From: CBDAPI01 sp965248635
GTDB lineage: Bacteria; Acidobacteriota; UBA6911; RPQK01; CBDAPI01
Assembly (NCBI GenBank): GCA_965248635.1
Contig: OZ252114.1
Location: 992,001 to 1,056,000, forward strand
Reading direction: 5' to 3'
DNA length: 64,000 nucleotides
This document shows positions 1-8,968 of the stretch, piece after piece. The position numbers were made by a program, and so were the translations under genes. Below the pieces are notes generated by a model that was given only the letters and a program-made list of their open reading frames with translations, did not search any database and was not told the origin of the DNA. Within the stretch, counting starts at the first letter, position 1, and the number at the start of each line of letters is the position of its first letter.

Positions 1-726
1 ACCTGTGTGAGCAGGGGCCCCCACCGGGTGCACAGAAGGAACAATCCCAGGACGAAGAGAACGTGGTCCAGACCGCGGGGCAGGATGTGTTCAAATCCGA
101 GCAGAAAGTAGCTCCAGAAAAGAGCCGCCCAGCCGGGTGTGAAGAAGTCTATGCCCGCCTCGCCGACGATGATGGGAAGTGGCATGCTTTCGCGACCGGC
201 ACCAATAAACTGTCCCGCCGGCGGGCCGTCCGGGGCGTTCACCTCCAGCCAGATGATACCGGCCTGGTAAGGGAACGTGACCGTGAAATCTTCAGCCCCC
301 GCCGGGAGCCTCCCCCAAATCTGAACGGGTGGAGCCCGCCTCGGCGCGAGCGTAAGACCGTCTTTCCGTACCAACTCCGGACCCGGAAAAAGAATCGAAT
401 CCGGTTCCACAACGACCCCGCCGAAGCGCAGGCGCAGCCGCTCTTCGAACTGGCCTTTCGCGAAGTCGATACGGCTGGCTAGCTCAGCGTCACTCATGTC
501 GCGAAGCTGTGTCCAGGCCTCCAGGGAGAGGTGTCCCGGCTCGGTTTCCAGGACGAAGGCCGCGATGTGAAATGCCGCTTCGATCTGGTAGGTCCCATCC
601 ATCCGGAAGGTGGCTGTCGCCACGGCATTAGTCCAGATCGTGGGCAATGCAGAGAGAGCCTCCCGGGCCCAGCCCCAGCAAGACAGACAGAGCCGCCAGT
701 GCGTAGCCGTCCCGGCGATTGAGCAT
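1..726 (-). pseudogene. HupE/UreJ family membrane protein, 3' part off left edge, one frameshift
   Basis: The minus-strand gene runs off the left edge. An ATG at 726 opens a signal-peptide-like stretch (MLNRRDGYALAALSVLLGLG) ending IAHDLD, then a TAA at 630-628. One base over, translation continues with NAVATATFRMDGTYQIEA, a DUF-type ectodomain of about 170 residues, and a first membrane segment around GFEHILPRGLDHVLFVLGLF, the recognisable start of the HupE/UreJ_2 domain. HupE/UreJ proteins are putative metal (nickel or cobalt) permeases; the substrate here is unknown. Dropping one base near 628-632 joins the two parts in the order expected for the family (AHDLD followed by ATFR-DGTY). The frameshift may be real or a base-calling error. 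Family assignment is good; functional state is uncertain. Confidence 0.72.
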
Positions 727-768
727 CACATCGACTCCGGTTTGAATCCTCCAAGTGAGTACTGACTA

Positions 769-2358
769 TTAAGGCTTCTGACTGCGGAGCCGCTCCAGCC
801 AGCCACGGTTATCGAGCGGCAGAACATTGGCCCGCTCAGCCCATTCCTGCCACATCTCGGCCAGTTGCTCCACGCGTTCGGGGTGGGTTGGGGACAGGTC
901 GTACAGCTCCCAGGGACCCTCCAGGCTCTTGCTCACGAGTTTCCAGTCTCCTGCCCGAACGGCTCGATGGCTCTCATGCTCCCAGAAAAGAGCACCGCGG
1001 TTGATCGGAGAATCAAGAAACGAAGGAGCCAGGCTAGTCCCTTCGGGAGGGAGGATGGGGCGATCTCCGAATCTCGACGGGTACGCAACGCCGGCTGCTT
1101 CCAGAGCCGTGGGCATCAAGTCGATGACGTGCCCGACCTGAGAGCGGATTGAGCCCGGGTCGCGAATTCGGGACGGCCAGTGGACGATCAGGGGCGTGGC
1201 AATCCCCCCTTCGTGCACCCAGTGTTTGTAGAGCCGAAAGGGGACATTGCTGGCGTTGGCCCAGGGCTTTCGGTAGCTCTGATACGACTGGTCAGACCCC
1301 AGAAGTTCGAGCTCTGTTTCTTTTCTGGACACGAGCTCGTGGGTGCCGCCGTTGTCGGACAGGAACAGAATCAGTGTGTCGTCCGCAACCCCCATTTGAT
1401 CCAGAGCCACCAGGATGCGGCCGATCCCCTGGTCCATGGAATCGATTTGAGCCGCATAAATGGCCATTCGCAGATCCATTTCCGTCTTCTTGTGTGGATC
1501 CAGACTGTCCCAGTCCGCAATGTCGCGGTCCGGTGGGGACAGCGTCCAGGAATCTGAGATCAGGCCCAGCTCCTGGAGGCGGGCGTAGCGCTTAGCCCGC
1601 AGATTCTCCCAGCCCTTCCGGAAGGAACCCCGGTACTTCTCGATGTCCGCCGGCCTGGCGTGGATCGGGAAGTGGGGAGCCGTGTAAGCAACGTACAGGA
1701 AGAAGGGTGAGCCCTGCTTTTTCCGCGAGTGTTCCTGCAGAAAGTCGACAGCATGATCGCTGATGGCATCCGTCAGGTAGAAATCCGCAGAAGCCTCGAT
1801 CCGGGTATTGTCCAGCGTCAATGTTGCAGGCGTGAAGTAGCTCCCGCCCCCGTTGAGATTCCCGAAGTATCGGTCAAAACCTCGCTGTCGGGGCCAGTTG
1901 TCCGTCGGCCCTTCAGGACCCATGTATCTGTTCAGAGTCAAATGCCACTTCCCACTCATGTAGGTGGCGTAACCTGCCTGTTGGAGGACCTCGGCGATGG
2001 TCACATTCAGATGATTCAGGTCTCCGGCGTAGCGCGGATGACCCAGGTCGGCGGACGTCATCCAACCCATCCCCGTCTGGTGGGGGTAGAGTCCGGTGAG
2101 CAGGGAAGCTCGTGTGGGGCAGCAACGGGACGTGTTGTAGAACTGGGTGTAGCGCAGTCCGTTGGCGGCCAGCCGGTCCAGGTTGGGTGTTTGGATCTCA
2201 CCTCCGTAACAGCCCAGGTCCGAGAAGCCCATGTCATCGGCCAGGATGATCACAATGTTGGGCCGTGAGAGTGCGGCATTCTCCCGGCAGGTAGTCACTC
2301 CCAGGAGAGCCAGCCCCATGACAACCAGTCTCACAGTCTTGAAGAGAGGCGGGCGCAT
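769..2358 (-). CDS. Sulfatase of the arylsulfatase A type (formylglycine-dependent)
   Basis: This 529-residue protein hydrolyses sulfate esters after conversion of an active-site Cys to formylglycine. The N-terminus has a hydrophobic signal ending GVTTC at Cys24, a borderline lipobox, so export or lipoprotein anchoring is likely. The metal-binding start NIVIILADDMG (about 34-44) and the maturation signature C79-C-P-T-R-A-S-L-L-T-G are both complete, followed by the HQTGMGW stretch and the later LSDNGG element (about 330). Length is normal for the family. It is divergent from the PQQ-like gene at 2489 with 130 bp between them. The natural substrate cannot be told from sequence; a sulfated polysaccharide or aryl sulfate is an inference. 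Confidence 0.93.
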   Translation of the reverse strand: MRPPLFKTVRLVVMGLALLGVTTCRENAALSRPNIVIILADDMGFSDLGCYGGEIQTPNLDRLAANGLRYTQFYNTSRCCPTRASLLTGLYPHQTGMGWMTSADLGHPRYAGDLNHLNVTIAEVLQQAGYATYMSGKWHLTLNRYMGPEGPTDNWPRQRGFDRYFGNLNGGGSYFTPATLTLDNTRIEASADFYLTDAISDHAVDFLQEHSRKKQGSPFFLYVAYTAPHFPIHARPADIEKYRGSFRKGWENLRAKRYARLQELGLISDSWTLSPPDRDIADWDSLDPHKKTEMDLRMAIYAAQIDSMDQGIGRILVALDQMGVADDTLILFLSDNGGTHELVSRKETELELLGSDQSYQSYRKPWANASNVPFRLYKHWVHEGGIATPLIVHWPSRIRDPGSIRSQVGHVIDLMPTALEAAGVAYPSRFGDRPILPPEGTSLAPSFLDSPINRGALFWEHESHRAVRAGDWKLVSKSLEGPWELYDLSPTHPERVEQLAEMWQEWAERANVLPLDNRGWLERLRSQKP

Positions 2359-2488
2359 GTTTCGTCCTTCCTCTCCAGCACGGTAGCGGGGTCGGGTATC
2401 CGATTCAAGAGGAGTCTAGTGTACTAGCAGCCGGCAGTCAGCGGCTCGGCCTTCTGTCCAGGGCGTCAGAAGGGTTAGAATCTCGAGT

Positions 2489-3862
2489 ATGCGACCATTT
2501 GAACGACAATCAAGCACCGCTTTGATCATGGTCACTCTGGCTGGAGTGATTGCATTCCCACTGTTCAGCGTCTCGCTGCTGGCGGAGGAATGGCCCGAGT
2601 GGAGAGGCAAGGGGCGACTGGGCATCTGGGAGGAGACAGATGTGCTCGAGAGGTTCCCTGAAGGTGGGCTGGAGATTCGATGGAGAGCGTCGACCCACGG
2701 TGGGTACGCGGGTCCTGCTGTTGCCGGTGGACGAGTTTATGTCGCCGACTTTGAAGAAGTCCAGCCGCTGCAAGGCAGGGAGCGCCTGCTCTGCCTGGAT
2801 GAGGGAACTGGCAAGATCCTGTGGACCCATTGCTGGGAAGTCAGCTATGCCCGCCTGATGCGCTCCTATGCAATCGGCCCCCGGGCTACCCCCACTGTTG
2901 ATGCTGACTTCGTCTACGTGGTCGGGGCCTCAGGAGTCTTGCGTGCCCTCAAGGGCGAGACCGGGGAGCTGGTCTGGGAAAAGAATTTTGAGAGAGACTA
3001 CGCAACTGAAGTTCCCACCTGGGGCGTGACGGTAGCTCCCCTGGTTGAAGGGGATCTTCTGATTGCCATTGTGGGAGGTGTTCCGGACGCTGAAGTCGTC
3101 GCTTTCGACAAACGCACCGGCAAGGAGGTCTGGCGGGCGCTTTCCCCGGACCCGGAAATGGGCTACGCCCAGCCGGTCATCTTCGAGGCCGGGGGAGTCC
3201 GTCAATTGATCGTCTGGCACCCGAGTGCAGTCACTTCACTGAACCCGGAAAGCGGAAAAGTGTACTGGGAAGAACTGTGGGAGGTGCGGGCCGGTATGAC
3301 CGTGGCTACCCCGGTCAGAAGTGGCAACCATCTGTTTCTCTCCCAGTTTTACGGGGGTTCGATGATGCTGAAACTGGACCCCTCCAGACCTTCGGCGAGC
3401 CTGGTCTGGAAGCGGAAGGGCAAAAGTGAACGCCCCGAGGACACGGACAGCCTGCATGCCCTGATGACAACCCCGGTTTTGGAGGACGGCCTGATTTTTG
3501 GAGTCTGCAGCTATGGCCAGTTCAGGTGCCTGGACGCGTCCACTGGAGACCGTATCTGGGAGTCGCTCGATCTGATCGAGCTGGGCCGCTGGGCCACGGC
3601 CTTCCTGGTTCGAAATGGGGACCGCTACTTTGCCAACAACGACCTGGGGGATCTGATCATCGCCCGCTTCGATGAAGAGGGCTATCATGAGGTCGATCGC
3701 ACCCACCTCATCGAACCCACGGCCAACTCCTCCTTTGGAAGCCGTCCCGGAAACCGCCGCCCTTCTGAACGAGTCGTCAACTGGTCGCATCCGGCCTATG
3801 CCAATGGGCACATCGTGGCCCGCAATGACAGTGAGATTCTGTCGGCTTCATTGAAGAAGTAG
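2489..3862 (+). CDS. Secreted PQQ-like beta-propeller repeat protein
   Basis: The 457-residue product has a Sec signal peptide (hydrophobic from about residue 10 to 30, cleavage near LLAEEWPEW) followed by repeated propeller blades typical of PQQ-binding-like/BamB-fold proteins: LDEGTGKILW, LKGETGELVWEK, FDKRTGKEVW, LNPESGKVYW, LDASTGDRIWES. Such blades bind quinone cofactors in dehydrogenases but also occur in scaffold proteins; no dehydrogenase Trp-docking catalytic set was recognised, so enzymatic function is unproven. The start is the first ATG after a TTAGAAT box. It lies in front of two large palindromic repeats. Probably periplasmic. Confidence 0.85.
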   Translation: MRPFERQSSTALIMVTLAGVIAFPLFSVSLLAEEWPEWRGKGRLGIWEETDVLERFPEGGLEIRWRASTHGGYAGPAVAGGRVYVADFEEVQPLQGRERLLCLDEGTGKILWTHCWEVSYARLMRSYAIGPRATPTVDADFVYVVGASGVLRALKGETGELVWEKNFERDYATEVPTWGVTVAPLVEGDLLIAIVGGVPDAEVVAFDKRTGKEVWRALSPDPEMGYAQPVIFEAGGVRQLIVWHPSAVTSLNPESGKVYWEELWEVRAGMTVATPVRSGNHLFLSQFYGGSMMLKLDPSRPSASLVWKRKGKSERPEDTDSLHALMTTPVLEDGLIFGVCSYGQFRCLDASTGDRIWESLDLIELGRWATAFLVRNGDRYFANNDLGDLIIARFDEEGYHEVDRTHLIEPTANSSFGSRPGNRRPSERVVNWSHPAYANGHIVARNDSEILSASLKK

Positions 3863-3895
3863 ATCCAGGTCGCAGGAACTCTGGTGGTGGATTCC

Positions 3896-3968
3896 GAGAG
3901 TGGGAGGGGGCCTGGGGCGGCGCTCGGGAATTTAAACGTCGCGCCGCCCCAGGCCCCCTCCCACTCTC
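3896..3968. repeat. Dispersed palindromic repeat, copy 1 (28-bp perfect stem)
   Basis: Arms 3896-3923 and 3941-3968 are perfectly complementary over 28 bp and flank a 17-base loop holding the core GGGAATTTAAACG. An 18-mer, AGGAACTCTGGTGGTGGA, precedes it at about 3875-3892 and is also found before copy 5. It sits 33 bp after the stop of the PQQ-like gene. No T-tract follows, so it is not a textbook intrinsic terminator, but a stem this strong would form in RNA. It belongs to the same family as 4061-4127, 24712-24793, 45763-45830 and 49676-49755. Confidence 0.9.
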
Positions 3969-4060
3969 TTGACGTTTCCTGGGCCTCCGATCTGAGATCC
4001 ACAGGAATGGTGAGTTGCCCCTCCTACTTTTGTGTTCCGGGTTCCGATAGCCAGTATGAA

Positions 4061-4127
4061 GAGCGGGAGAGGGCTCAGGGCGGAGAACGTTTAAATTCCC
4101 GGCCTAGCCCTGAGCCCTCTCCCGCTC
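4061..4127. repeat. Dispersed palindromic repeat, copy 2 (21-bp perfect stem)
   Basis: Arms 4061-4081 and 4107-4127 pair perfectly over 21 bp; the loop carries the same core in the opposite orientation (CGTTTAAATTCCC). Its interior is almost the same as copy 5 (GGGAGAGGGCTCAGGGCGG). It lies 93 bp after copy 1, in the upstream region of the Asp-box gene starting at 4212, so this intergenic stretch of about 350 bp is mostly repeat. Confidence 0.9.
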
Positions 4128-4211
4128 CTCCATTACTTTCTTCGGGCTGGAAAGTAAATTTTCAAGACTTGCCCGAGATTGATAAACTCCGCCGCGAACG
4201 GAGGTTTCGCC

Positions 4212-7200
4212 ATGGTACAGATAGTACTTCGCTGCATCCGGTGGATGCTCGCACTAAGTTGCCCACTCGGCTCGGTTACAGGAGCGATGGTTGGCCAGCA
4301 GATTCCCCCGGAGTTCTACGGCCAGCTTCGCTACAGGCACATCGGCCCGGTCGGGAACCGGGTTATTTCTGTTGTCGGGGTCCCCGGAGACCCCATGACC
4401 TACTATGCTGGCGCTGCCAGCGGAGGAATCTGGAAAACCAGCGATGGAGGGCTCGGGTGGCGGCCGGTCTTTGACGATCAGTCGGTCCATTCCATCGGCT
4501 CGCTGGCAGTGGCAGCCTCCGACCCTCAGATTGTATGGGCTGGAACGGGCGAGACCTTTATTCGTTCCAATGTTTCGATCGGAAACGGTATCTACAAATC
4601 CACCGATGGTGGGCGAACCTGGGAACACAGGGGTCTGGATCGCACGGGTCGCATCGGTCGAGTTATTGTCCACCCTTCCGACCCCGACACTGTCTACGCG
4701 TCAGCCCTGGGTCACGGCTATTCTCCTCAGCCGGAGCGTGGGGTTTACCGCACCCGGGACGGGGGCAAGACCTGGGAGAGGATTCTCTTTGTGGACGAGA
4801 ACACCGGCGCCTCCGATCTTGTCATGGACCCCGGCAATCCCCGCATCCTCTTCGCCGGCATGTGGCAGCTCGAGATCAAGACCTGGGGCCGCGAGAGCGG
4901 AGGGCCGGGAAGCGGTCTCTTCATGTCCAGAGACGGCGGTGATACCTGGACTCGAATCGAAGGCCGGGGGCTGCCCGTACTCCCGGTGGGAAAGGTCGCC
5001 GTGTGCATGACGCCGGAAGACCCGGACAGGGTCTATGCTCTCATCGAAACCGGCGACGGAGTTCCCTGGCACGGAAAAGAAACCGAAAGTGGTGAGCTGT
5101 GGAGCTCGAAAGATGGAGGCAAGAGATGGAGGCTGGTGAGCCACAATCGGAACCTGGCCGGACGGAGTGCCTATTACAGCCGCTGCGCGGTTTCCACGGA
5201 TGACCCCGATGAAGTCTATTTTCTGGGGTCCTCCTTCAGCGAGACTCTGGACGGAGGCAAGACCTCCCGGACTCGCTCGCGAAGCAACGCCCCGGGGTGG
5301 GACCATCACGACATGTGGATCGATCCGACCAACGCCGATCGCATGATCGTTGGGCACGACGGAGGCGTCTCCATCTCGGAGAACCGCGGGAAATCGTGGC
5401 TCCGTATCCAGCTCCCAGTGGCCCAGCTCTACCACGTCACTGTCGACAACCAGATTCCCTACTACGTCTACGGGAACCGACAGGACGGACCCTCGATGCG
5501 CGGCCCCGGCAACAGCCGTCTGAGTGGAAGCTCGCGAAGGGCCGAAATTCCGCGTGGAATGTGGCACGGGGTCGGCGGTGGTGAAAGCGGATTCGCCACA
5601 CCCGATCCAGTGGACCCCAACATCATCTGGTCCAGTGCCTCGGGATCCGGTGCCCGTGGCGGCATTGTCGTCCGTTACAACGAAGAGAGACGCCAGTACC
5701 GGCAGGTGGAGGTCTGGCCGGAGAGCACCGGAGGCTGGCCGGCCGCCGATCTGAAGTATCGTTTTCAGTGGACCTTCCCGCTTCTGATCTCACCTCACGA
5801 CCACAACACGGTCTACGTGACCAGCCAGTTTGTCCACCGGACCACCAACGGGGGACAGAGCTGGAGGGTCATCAGCCCCGATCTCACCACCAACGACAAA
5901 GGCAAGCAAGGGATCTCGGGCGGTCTCACTCCTGACAACATCGGGGTGGAGTACTGCTGTGTCATCTATGCGTTTGATGAGTCGCCCGTGCAGCAGGGGG
6001 TGTTCTGGGCGGGTTCCAATGATGGCCAGGTGCACCTGAGCAGAGACGGAGGCGAGACCTGGAACAACGTCTCGAAGAACATTCCCGGCTTGCCTCCTCT
6101 GGGTACGGTGAGGAACATCGACGCCTCGAAATGGGATGCTGGGAAGGCCTACATCGCCGTTGATTTCCATCAGGTCGGGAACTTCGATCCTCTGGTGTAC
6201 AAAACCGAAGACTACGGGGAGCACTGGACCCCGATCACCAGCGGTATCTCCAGGAGCCCTCTTTCTTATGTGAGGAACATCCGGGAGGATCCGGTGCGAC
6301 CCGGACTTTTGTACCTGGGCACTGAAAACGCCCTTTACCTTTCCTTTGACGACGGAGGGCACTGGCAGCCCCTGCAGACGAACCTGCCGCCGGCTCCCAT
6401 GTACTGGATCGTGATTCAGGAACACTTCAACGATCTCGTGGTTGGAACCTATGGCCGAGGATTCTGGATCCTGGACGACATCACGCCCCTCCAGCAGCTC
6501 ACGACGGAAGTGACCGCTTCGCAGGTCCACCTGTTCGATCCGCGGCCGGCCTACCGTTTCCAACCCATAACCGCTCCCATGTACATGTTCAATGACCAGT
6601 CTGCCGGCAAGAATCCGCCCTACGGGGCTTCCCTCAATTACTGGCTGGCCGAAAAGTCCGATCAGGAGGTCAAGATTCGGATCACCGATGAAGGGGGGGA
6701 GACAGTTCGGACCTTGAAGGGGAAAAACGAGACGGGAGTCAATCGCGTCTGGTGGGATCTCAAAGGGGAGCCTTCCAGGCAGGCCAGACTCCGCACGAAA
6801 CCTCTTCATGCTGAGTGGGTGGACCTGGGAGACCGGGGGTGGAGGGCTGCGTCTGTCGACCGAATCTCGGTCCTGGTGCCTCCCGGTGCTTACACTGTCA
6901 TTCTGCAGGTAGGGAGTCTGGAATACAGGAGTCGTCTGGAGGTTCGTAAGGACCCCAATACGGAAGGCTCGGTGGAGGACATCCAGAGCCAGACCGCGAT
7001 GCTTCTCGAGCTCCGGGAGGACATGAACACCACCGCCGGGATGATCAACCGGATCGAAAGGATTCGTCGCCAGCTGCTTGATCTCAGAGCTGTTGTGAAA
7101 GACCGCGAGGGCATCGACGCTGTTCACGCAGCTTCCCGGGAACTCGAGGAGAAGCTGATCGGCGTAGAGGGCCAGCTCTACCAGCTGAAAATCACCGGGA

Positions 7201-7430
7201 CCGGCCAGGACCGGGTCCGGTGGCCGGCCCGGATCGCGGGCAAGCTGGATCATCTGGAGGGCAGTGTTGCGGTTGCCGATTATCCACCGACCGACCAGCA
7301 CCGGGCGGTGCACGAGTTACTTCGGCGGAAGCTGAAGCGAGCCGGGCAGGAGCTGAATCAGATCCTGGACCAGGACCTCGACCGATTCAACCGGCTACTC
7401 AGAAAGCAGAAACTTGCGGGGATCTCGTAG
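4212..7430 (+). CDS. Secreted Asp-box/VPS10-like beta-propeller glycosyl hydrolase-type protein
   Basis: I place the start at the ATG at 4212, eight bases after GGAG, giving 1072 residues. A signal peptide spans roughly residues 5-27. At least six Asp-box (BNR) motifs are visible: KTSDGGLGW, KSTDGGRTW, RTRDGGKTW, SRDGGDTW, SSKDGGKRW, SRDGGETW, which mark one or two multi-bladed propellers over about residues 30-770. The C-terminal third (about 800-1070) has a FlgD/Ig-like stretch and a charged helical region ending in RKQKLAGIS. Such proteins are usually annotated as VPS10 or sialidase-like glycosyl hydrolases, but catalytic residues are not established, so the substrate is unknown. It ends 4 bp before the stop of the convergent gene at 7435. 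Confidence 0.85.
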   Translation: MVQIVLRCIRWMLALSCPLGSVTGAMVGQQIPPEFYGQLRYRHIGPVGNRVISVVGVPGDPMTYYAGAASGGIWKTSDGGLGWRPVFDDQSVHSIGSLAVAASDPQIVWAGTGETFIRSNVSIGNGIYKSTDGGRTWEHRGLDRTGRIGRVIVHPSDPDTVYASALGHGYSPQPERGVYRTRDGGKTWERILFVDENTGASDLVMDPGNPRILFAGMWQLEIKTWGRESGGPGSGLFMSRDGGDTWTRIEGRGLPVLPVGKVAVCMTPEDPDRVYALIETGDGVPWHGKETESGELWSSKDGGKRWRLVSHNRNLAGRSAYYSRCAVSTDDPDEVYFLGSSFSETLDGGKTSRTRSRSNAPGWDHHDMWIDPTNADRMIVGHDGGVSISENRGKSWLRIQLPVAQLYHVTVDNQIPYYVYGNRQDGPSMRGPGNSRLSGSSRRAEIPRGMWHGVGGGESGFATPDPVDPNIIWSSASGSGARGGIVVRYNEERRQYRQVEVWPESTGGWPAADLKYRFQWTFPLLISPHDHNTVYVTSQFVHRTTNGGQSWRVISPDLTTNDKGKQGISGGLTPDNIGVEYCCVIYAFDESPVQQGVFWAGSNDGQVHLSRDGGETWNNVSKNIPGLPPLGTVRNIDASKWDAGKAYIAVDFHQVGNFDPLVYKTEDYGEHWTPITSGISRSPLSYVRNIREDPVRPGLLYLGTENALYLSFDDGGHWQPLQTNLPPAPMYWIVIQEHFNDLVVGTYGRGFWILDDITPLQQLTTEVTASQVHLFDPRPAYRFQPITAPMYMFNDQSAGKNPPYGASLNYWLAEKSDQEVKIRITDEGGETVRTLKGKNETGVNRVWWDLKGEPSRQARLRTKPLHAEWVDLGDRGWRAASVDRISVLVPPGAYTVILQVGSLEYRSRLEVRKDPNTEGSVEDIQSQTAMLLELREDMNTTAGMINRIERIRRQLLDLRAVVKDREGIDAVHAASRELEEKLIGVEGQLYQLKITGTGQDRVRWPARIAGKLDHLEGSVAVADYPPTDQHRAVHELLRRKLKRAGQELNQILDQDLDRFNRLLRKQKLAGIS

Positions 7431-7434
7431 GAGG

Positions 7435-8883
7435 TCAATCACCGAAGGCATACAGGGTCTCGGCTGTGCGGATATAAATCCGCCCCTCGGCCAGCGCCGG
7501 AGTTGCATAGCAGGTGGAATCCAGATCGTTGACGGCCAGCACCTCCAGGCTGCCGTCCGGCTCGAGCACCGCGACTTTGCAGGTCTCACTCACCAGATAG
7601 ATCTTGTCGTCGGCCGCCACCGGTGAGGCGAAATACTTGCCTATGGCACCCTGGATGCGGCCCCGGGCAATCACCTCTCCCGCATCAGGTCGAAAGGAGG
7701 TAGCAATCCCCCCGTCGTCGATCATATAGAGAATATCCTTGTAGAGGAGGGGAGAGGGGAGCTGGGAAACCGAGCGGTGATACTCCCATTTCAAATTGGA
7801 GTCAGTCATGTCTCCCCTGCCGCCCAGGCGAATGCCCAGCAGCGCATTTTTCGATGCCATCGCATCCCGGTAGTACTTCCACTCCTCCGCTTTCAGGAAT
7901 CCGTCCTGATCCAGATCCACAAAAGGGAAAAACCCTTTGCTCGGCGAATCAGACAGCTCATCTCTGGAAAGCCGTCCGTTAGCGTCCTTGTCCTGAGCCT
8001 CGAGAACCCGGCTCCAGGCTTCTGTCTCCACTATCTTGTCAGGCTGGTTCAGGGGCGTGGCGTACCCGTTCGCGAAGAGCATGCCGCGGCTCATGACCGG
8101 AGTTGACTTCATCTCGAAGGACAGGCCGCGGACCCACCAGAGTTTCTCGCCGTTGGCGGGATGGTAGGCGCTCAGGAGAAAGGAGCCCGCAACCAGGAGC
8201 TCCAGGCTGCCAATTTCGGCCTCGTAAAGGATGGGGGTGGAGTGCCCGCTAGTGGCTTCCGGGCGGGCCACCCTCCACAGCTGTTCCCCGCTGTCCTTGT
8301 CGACCGCAATCAGAAACGATTCGGTCTGCTGATCGCAGACCAGAAACACTCTGGTCCCTGCGACCAGGGGCGAGACACCCATTCCGTAAAGATTGTCAAA
8401 TGGGCCCAGGGACATCCTCCAGCGCTCGCGGCCGGAGCGATCATAGGAAAGAAGTCCAAAGTCGCCGAAGAAAACGTAGACATTCTCCTGTTCATCCAGG
8501 GCCGGCGAAGGCGATGCCGGATTGTTGCGATGGTCTAGTTTCTCAGTGCGGTTTCGAGGAGAGCGTTGACGCCACAGCACTCGACCACTGGTTTGATCCA
8601 GACAGAGGGTCCACAGATGGTCGTCTTCGACGGCAGTCAGATAAACTCGATCGTCGCTCAGGATGGGGGAGGAATGCCCGGGGGGGAGTGGGGTCTTCCA
8701 GACCAGGTTCCGGTCGGGGCCGAATACAGTGGGCAGTTCCGATACTTCAGTCACTCCGGAACCGTTGGGGCCCCGAAACCGGTTCCAACCATTGGGTTCT
8801 CCGGCCGCGAGTCCAGACACCAGGAGACTTGAGACCACCAGCCATGACAGAACCCGGGATCTCGAAACAACTCTATCTCTCAT
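7435..8883 (-). CDS. Secreted PQQ-like beta-propeller protein with EF-hand pair
   Basis: The start is taken at the ATG at 8883, where a clear signal peptide begins (SWLVVSSLLVSGLAAGEP), giving 482 residues; an upstream start at 8988 would add a non-signal leader overlapping the next gene. Propeller blades are visible as LDQTSGRVLWRQ, VDKDSGEQLWRV and YHPANGEKLWWV. Around residues 285-330 an EF-hand pair is inserted (DKDANGRLSRDEL and DLDQDGFLKAEEW), suggesting calcium binding. This combination of Trp-rich N-terminus (NGWNRFRGPNGSG) and an EF-hand is common in planctomycete and acidobacterial secreted PQQ-like proteins. Enzymatic activity is not shown. Confidence 0.87.
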   Translation of the reverse strand: MRDRVVSRSRVLSWLVVSSLLVSGLAAGEPNGWNRFRGPNGSGVTEVSELPTVFGPDRNLVWKTPLPPGHSSPILSDDRVYLTAVEDDHLWTLCLDQTSGRVLWRQRSPRNRTEKLDHRNNPASPSPALDEQENVYVFFGDFGLLSYDRSGRERWRMSLGPFDNLYGMGVSPLVAGTRVFLVCDQQTESFLIAVDKDSGEQLWRVARPEATSGHSTPILYEAEIGSLELLVAGSFLLSAYHPANGEKLWWVRGLSFEMKSTPVMSRGMLFANGYATPLNQPDKIVETEAWSRVLEAQDKDANGRLSRDELSDSPSKGFFPFVDLDQDGFLKAEEWKYYRDAMASKNALLGIRLGGRGDMTDSNLKWEYHRSVSQLPSPLLYKDILYMIDDGGIATSFRPDAGEVIARGRIQGAIGKYFASPVAADDKIYLVSETCKVAVLEPDGSLEVLAVNDLDSTCYATPALAEGRIYIRTAETLYAFGD

Positions 8884-8968
8884 GGTGGTTATTGCCTTGC
8901 TCGGGCAGCGATGGCCCGCAACACGAACATTCAACGTGCCGAAATCGACACCTTCCGGTCCCGGTCGG

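Noticed and set aside
3896..4127. Classical intrinsic terminators for the palindromes
   Set aside because: No T-tracts follow the stems and loops are long, so they are listed as repeats, with termination as a hypothesis only.
4179..4211. TTG start for the Asp-box protein at 4179
   Set aside because: ATG 4212 has a GGAG ribosome site at the right distance and leads straight into the signal peptide.
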